Assembly: GCA_016844295.1 (NCBI GenBank)
Contig: JAENIV010000004.1
Coordinates: 1 to 16,674, forward strand
Length of the DNA stretch: 16,674 nt
Source of the DNA: Candidatus Berkelbacteria bacterium
GTDB taxonomy: Bacteria; Patescibacteriota; UBA1384; UBA12157; JAENIV01
Reading direction: 5' to 3'
Position 1 is the first letter of the stretch; the number at the start of each line of letters is the position of its first letter. Both the position numbers and the translations under genes were made by a program. A model generated the notes under the pieces. It was not told the origin of the DNA. It saw only the letters and a list, made by a program, of their open reading frames with translations, and did no database searches. Of the stretch, positions 13,803 to 16,674 are shown piece after piece.

Positions 13803-14972
13803 TTATTCCCTTTTCCTCCATCCATTCGCAGATGCTGTAGATACGAGTTTACCTACTTCGAGGTTTGCGGCTAATTCTGGCAAAACCGCGAATGACATAC
13901 TAAAGAGTTTTGCTAGATCCATAGCCACGGAAAACCTATACCCTTCCTGGAAGCGACATTCGACATAGTTTTTCCTGATGAAAAGTTCAATCGCTGACGA
14001 GCCAGAAAGAAGATATTGGTCGGCAATCTCGCGCAGGAGACAAAAGATACAACTTCTGCCTTCGTACAATCCCCTGTTTTCATCCATCCGCATCTTGACT
14101 ATTCCAAGATCAAGTTTGGCTGCCGAGTTTAGCCCAGAAAGTATGGCACAAAGACCTTCAATTCCCTGGCAGAACTCATGCCCGGTCCAAACCACTACCA
14201 ACTCTGCTGAAGTCCCGACAGTCTCTCTTGTATCTGAAGCAGATCGCGCTTGTGCCGCGGGCCTTGCTTGGCGACTGGATGCTATTGCGGCTCGAGCGGT
14301 CTGGGCGCTTTGCCGCGCCGATTGAACCGGCCTAAGCCTTGCTCCTGGTAGATGCCGATAGACATCTGCCCCAGGATAACCAATCTTTAGCAAGAAACCT
14401 CGTTCAGCCAAAAGAGTGATCTCGCGGCCGACTTCGGACGCATCTCTTCTAACATGGGTTGCAACTTGTTTTACAGTATAGGTTGCATAGGGATGTTCCT
14501 CGAAAAAAGCAATCAAACCCTCAACCCCTGTTAGAGAAGCGGCCATCCGGCCCAAATCTCCGCTAACACGGTATGTTCGCAGTCCACGTCTTATCCGGTC
14601 TGCCAGTCTGCCGATTCTGTCTACTTGAGCGTTGACCATCAAGCGCAGATCTTCGGTAGACATCTGCTCTAATGCCTGTCTTTCAACCTCACGCCTGGCA
14701 AGATAAGCCTCGACTTCGGCTGTCGCTCCCTCAAGAGAATAGCCAAGGTCAAGCCCTTGCTTGATAAGGATTGCTTTTTCAATGGCAGAGCGATTGTAGA
14801 AACGCGTCCCGTCTGAATTGATCGGCTTGATGATGCCTTTATCGGTCCAGTATGATAGCTGACGGGTTGATACTCCGCCAAGCCTGGCCGCAGCCCCAAT
14901 CCCTAACTCGAGATTGTTGGCAAAACGGTCGAGATCGACGCGAAATACTGCTTCGTTGGTCTGCTTTGACAT
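13803..14972 (-). CDS. MerR-type regulator with second winged helix and novel C-terminal domain
   Basis: 389 residues from ATG 14972; ATG 14978 is in frame but only two bases from the GGGAG, so 14972 is preferred. Domains: MerR-like helix-turn-helix at about 22-92 (LGIGAAARLGGVSTRQLSYWTDKGIIKP, then GTRFYNRSAIEKAILIKQGLDLGYSLEGA); a helical stretch 95-150; a winged helix at about 160-210 (YTVKQVATHVRRDASEVGREITLLAERGFLLKI); an Ala/Arg/Gln/Ser linker (215-250); and an alpha/beta C-terminal domain (255-385) with Cys at 268, 275, 308, 311 and 339 (SCIFC is a CxxC). No known effector domain is recognised. It is convergent with the 13143 gene and has its own promoter (15029-15057). GC content is higher than in the copper region. 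Ligand and targets are unknown; the five Cys might sense metal or redox. Confidence 0.75.
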   Translation of the reverse strand: MSKQTNEAVFRVDLDRFANNLELGIGAAARLGGVSTRQLSYWTDKGIIKPINSDGTRFYNRSAIEKAILIKQGLDLGYSLEGATAEVEAYLARREVERQALEQMSTEDLRLMVNAQVDRIGRLADRIRRGLRTYRVSGDLGRMAASLTGVEGLIAFFEEHPYATYTVKQVATHVRRDASEVGREITLLAERGFLLKIGYPGADVYRHLPGARLRPVQSARQSAQTARAAIASSRQARPAAQARSASDTRETVGTSAELVVVWTGHEFCQGIEGLCAILSGLNSAAKLDLGIVKMRMDENRGLYEGRSCIFCLLREIADQYLLSGSSAIELFIRKNYVECRFQEGYRFSVAMDLAKLFSMSFAVLPELAANLEVGKLVSTASANGWRKRE

Positions 14973-14981
14973 TGTCATCTC

Positions 14982-15014
14982 TCCCGTTCAGCCGGGACGG
15001 AACTCTCTGCCCGG
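14982..15014 (-). promoter_or_regulatory. Leader with alternative hairpins over the ribosome binding site
   Basis: On the minus strand CCGGG (15014-15010) can pair with CCCGG (14996-14992), or TCCCG (14997-14993) can pair with CGGGA (14986-14982), which includes the GGGAG before ATG 14972. The two pairings share bases, so they exclude each other. The stems are short, five pairs each. Confidence 0.35.
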
Positions 15015-15028
15015 AAACCATATATTAT

Positions 15029-15057
15029 ATTATACCATTTATTTTTTTCAATATCAA
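15029..15057 (-). promoter_or_regulatory. Promoter of the MerR-type gene
   Basis: On the minus strand TTGATA (15057-15052), 17 bases, TATAAT (15034-15029), with TGG just before the -10 (extended). The leader to ATG 14972 is about 50 bases. Confidence 0.75.
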
Positions 15058-15078
15058 GACCTTTAATGTAATTTTTCC

Positions 15079-15106
15079 TTGACAATTATTGATATTCTTA
15101 TATAAT
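15079..15106 (+). promoter_or_regulatory. Consensus promoter of the histone-like gene
   Basis: TTGACA (15079-15084), 16 bases, TATAAT (15101-15106), perfect hexamers. Back to back with the MerR-type promoter, whose -35 is 22 bases away. Confidence 0.8.
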
Positions 15107-15118
15107 TGTTTTAGAAAG

Positions 15119-15145
15119 ATCACGCCTAGGAAGGGGGTGATTTTT
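15119..15145 (+). promoter_or_regulatory. Terminator-like hairpin in the 5' leader
   Basis: ATCAC (15119-15123) pairs with GTGAT (15137-15141), with possible CCT/AGG inner pairing, followed by TTTTTAG. An alternative pairing GGGTG (15135-15139) with CACCC (15154-15158) would disrupt it. This could be an attenuator or a stabilising 5' hairpin. Confidence 0.35.
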
Positions 15146-15185
15146 AGTTAGGGCACCCAAATCTCTACTAAGCGAGGTGACTGCC

Positions 15186-16214
15186 TTGGACTTAAATGCG
15201 CGGATTCTGGATGTTGCTGCGGCCGTTGTGAGAACGTGTCGTACTGAGGAACCAGGTGTCCCGACACCGATTATCAGCAACCTTCCCCAGAAGGTGGCTG
15301 ACCATCTCGGATGGCCGGTGTCAGACGCCGAAGCGGGGCTTGATGCCCTGTCGCAAGCACTACCGGACGTATTGCCACCGGGTACCGGTGCCCACCGCAA
15401 GGTGGTAATCAGCAAGGTACCCACAGACCTCCTGACCGTGATCAACGAGCGCATCAAAGGAGACCCCGGGTCGGAACGCGCTCGTCGTGACGATTCTGTC
15501 CCCAAGCCTGACCACCCAGCCAAGGCTGGGGCCGTGGCACGCACCCAGCGAAGCGCCGCTGATGTTCTGCCGGCGCTGCGCGCCATCGCCACCCAGCACA
15601 CTAGGGGCAGTGAGAGCGTTGTTGACCTCAAGGGCCTCTCCCTTGAGGTGGCCCAGCACTTTGGCCTGACGACCAATGGTGCTGGCTCTGCCCTCCTGAA
15701 CAAAGTGAAAAACCGCTTCCCCGATGTCTGGGCCATGCAGGGCACCAGGGGCACGGCTCGCTACTTCATTGACCTCGGCCATCTCACCAATGCCGAGAAA
15801 GAAGTCTCCGGGAAGACAGATCCTGACGCAGGTGATGGCGATGAAGCCCCCAAGCGCAGGACCCCTGCCAAACGCGGCGGTCCTCACAAGAAGGCCGCAC
15901 CTGTCAAGAAGGCAGCCAAGAAGAAAGTGCCCACTGAGAAAAAAACACCCAAGAAACGCCGGGTCCCGCGAGTCAAGCCGGCTCCCGAGATCACGGCTGA
16001 TGCTTTGCGATTGAGCATCGCCGCGCGGATCCTTGCCGGCGACGATTCGAGCACCGACGAACTCGATCAGGCGCACACGCTCCTCGAGCAGTATCTGGCC
16101 AACAAGGAGCAGGACATAGTCGCCTTCGTCACCGAGTGCCTCATCGAAGGTAACGACACGCTGGCTGTAGCCGTCGCCAAGATCCGCCCGGATCTCTTCG
16201 CCGCAAGCGAGTAA
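15186..16214 (+). CDS. GC-rich histone H1-like protein with duplicated module
   Basis: 342 residues from TTG 15186 (GAGGTGA six bases before); GTG 15177 is the alternative. Two related modules at about 30-77 and 150-197: LPQKVADHLGWPVSDAEAG then ALPDVLPPGTGAHRKVVI, and LSLEVAQHFGLTTNGAG then RFPDVWAMQGTRGTARYFI. Each looks like a small helix-rich or winged-helix fold. A very basic Lys/Pro/Ala linker (221-266, with AKKKVPTEKKTPKKRR) resembles histone H1 or bacterial H1-like tails. A helical, acidic C-terminal domain follows (270-342). GC-rich codons set it apart from the AT-rich copper genes, suggesting a different origin or strong codon bias. Consensus promoter at 15079-15106. I infer a DNA- or RNA-binding, nucleoid-type protein; no family assigned. 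Confidence 0.65.
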   Translation: MDLNARILDVAAAVVRTCRTEEPGVPTPIISNLPQKVADHLGWPVSDAEAGLDALSQALPDVLPPGTGAHRKVVISKVPTDLLTVINERIKGDPGSERARRDDSVPKPDHPAKAGAVARTQRSAADVLPALRAIATQHTRGSESVVDLKGLSLEVAQHFGLTTNGAGSALLNKVKNRFPDVWAMQGTRGTARYFIDLGHLTNAEKEVSGKTDPDAGDGDEAPKRRTPAKRGGPHKKAAPVKKAAKKKVPTEKKTPKKRRVPRVKPAPEITADALRLSIAARILAGDDSSTDELDQAHTLLEQYLANKEQDIVAFVTECLIEGNDTLAVAVAKIRPDLFAASE

Positions 16215-16240
16215 TCCGGGCTTACTACCAGACCGAGACC

Positions 16241-16290
16241 AAGAGGGCCTACTGGATGCGCACATCACATCCAACATAGTAGGCCCTCTT
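16241..16290. terminator. Long hairpin after the histone-like gene
   Basis: Thirteen-base perfect stem AAGAGGGCCTACT (16241-16253) with AGTAGGCCCTCTT (16278-16290), and an inner GGATG/CATCC pair (16254-16258, 16268-16272). It lies between convergent genes. No strong U tract follows on the plus strand (AACATATAAATT), so it may be an imperfect or bidirectional terminator. Confidence 0.6.
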
Positions 16291-16301
16291 AACATATAAA
16301 T

Positions 16302-16674
16302 TCACAATCTCTCTGGATTACCAAACGGAATCCGATCCGGAGCGGCGTCATCTGTTTCAAACATTGAAGCAGGAATAATCGTTCCGGGACCAAAAGTGTC
16401 GTTAATTTTATCCATCATTTTGGAGATTTTCAAAGATTTCTCGTTTTCTAAAAATAAAGATATTTGCTCTCCGCGGATCTGTTTTAGATTAAATAAAGTC
16501 ACGGAAATCATAATTGGAGCCTTTTTGGTGTGGCAAGCGTCATATAGGGATAAAACAATCCGCTGAATATTATTACTATCAGATACTAAGTCCACCGAAA
16601 GATTTTTCCCCCAAGAAGTCCCGCCTGCCAGACGCCTTGAGCCGTCAGGCGATTGGCGGGCAGGTTTATCTAAA
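16302..16674 (-). CDS. Y-family DNA polymerase (DinB/UmuC type), C-terminal part
   Basis: Open at the window edge; 123 residues to TGA (16304-16302). The little-finger and tail pattern of DinB/UmuC is visible: LSVDLVSDSNN, then APIMISVTLFNLKQIRGEQISLF, then a helix LKISKMMDKINDTFGPGTIIPASMF and PDRIPFGNP. The polymerase core with its catalytic acidic residues is outside the window. Role in the family: translesion synthesis. A palindromic element (16620-16664) is translated in frame as roughly PARQSPDGSRRLAGG, directly before TSWGKNLS. An ATG-like GTG at 16595 is internal, not a start. Which Y-family subgroup it belongs to cannot be decided from the tail. Confidence 0.8.
   Translation of the reverse strand, partial: LDKPARQSPDGSRRLAGGTSWGKNLSVDLVSDSNNIQRIVLSLYDACHTKKAPIMISVTLFNLKQIRGEQISLFLENEKSLKISKMMDKINDTFGPGTIIPASMFETDDAAPDRIPFGNPERL
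16620..16664. repeat. Imperfect palindromic element inside the polymerase gene
   Basis: Arms of about 20 bases, CCCGCCTGCC...(left) and GGCGGGCAGG (right), pair with about four mismatches around a short GCCG-like centre. The CCCGCCTGCC type of sequence is a REP-like repeat. It keeps the reading frame open. Confidence 0.65.

Noticed and set aside
13513..13968. Plus-strand ORF of 151 codons
   Set aside because: Overlaps the better supported 13143 gene, two terminator hairpins and the end of the MerR-type gene.
13978..14325. Plus-strand ORF opposite the MerR-type gene
   Set aside because: Antisense shadow with Ala/Arg bias of the linker; no initiation signals.
15098..15754. Minus-strand ORF of 218 codons
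   Set aside because: Spans the consensus plus-strand promoter and leader; Arg/Ser-rich shadow of the GC-rich gene.
15360..16295. Minus-strand ORF of 311 codons opposite the histone-like gene
   Set aside because: Long only because the region is GC-rich; it begins across a hairpin, has no promoter or ribosome site, and the plus strand has a perfect promoter.
1..16674. CRISPR array, transposase, tRNA or rRNA genes
   Set aside because: No regularly spaced repeats, transposase motifs or cloverleaf-like sequences were seen by reading; this is not a covariance-model search.

Overview
The window looks like a chromosomal segment from a Candidate Phyla Radiation (Patescibacteria) bacterium or a close relative. 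The genes are short and tightly packed, many start and stop codons overlap, and the set includes small families I associate with that group (a DUF5652-type membrane protein, an HMA-TauE/SafE-cupredoxin fusion). Sigma70-like promoters are easy to see, several with an extended -10 (TGGTATAAT). This placement is inference, because no ribosomal or phylogenetic marker is present. About 700-13,000 is moderately AT-rich; 13,800-16,300 is more GC-rich and may have a different history.

Layout. (1) 1-780: a probably frameshifted gene with a DHHA1-like C-terminus, preceded by an (AT)9 tract and followed by a bidirectional terminator. (2) 818-8083, minus strand: a long copper operon. In transcription order it holds csoR, an HMA-TauE/SafE-double cupredoxin fusion, an internal promoter/operator, copZ, copA, a DsbA-like thiol oxidoreductase, a DUF1573 protein, ccdA, and a 15-residue Cys-rich microprotein with its own consensus promoter. 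(3) 8201-10766, plus strand and divergent from csoR: a Met-rich one-TM microprotein, a DUF5676-like membrane protein, and a His-rich CopB-like P-type ATPase with CPD instead of CPC/CPH and a -1 frameshift at a perfect A-AAA-AAC slippery heptamer. (4) 10759-13032, minus strand: superoxide reductase, a membrane-anchored HEGTH metallopeptidase, an Mth938-domain protein, a DUF5652-type protein and an 11-Cys metallothionein-like protein. (5) 13143-14972: an unrecognised protein and a convergent MerR-type regulator with an additional winged helix. (6) 15079-16290: a GC-rich gene for a Lys/Pro/Ala-rich, histone-like protein with a duplicated N-terminal module. (7) 16302-16674: the C-terminal part of a Y-family DNA polymerase with a palindromic element in frame in its coding sequence, running off the window.

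How it fits together. CsoR has the Cys-His-Cys Cu(I) ligand set. Two similar inverted repeats (6-9-6, with G4/C4 in the spacer) overlap the -10 boxes of the csoR and copZ promoters, so both transcription units are probably de-repressed by Cu(I). CopZ would hand Cu(I) to CopA. The fusion protein, the Met-rich microprotein and the CopB-like ATPase would handle copper at or outside the membrane. DsbA/CcdA/DUF1573 add an extracytoplasmic thiol-redox arm. The 15-mer and the metallothionein are candidate cytosolic thiol sinks, and superoxide reductase removes superoxide, a hazard linked to copper stress. The regulon as a whole, especially the tiny Cys-rich and Met-rich peptides, is the most interesting content.
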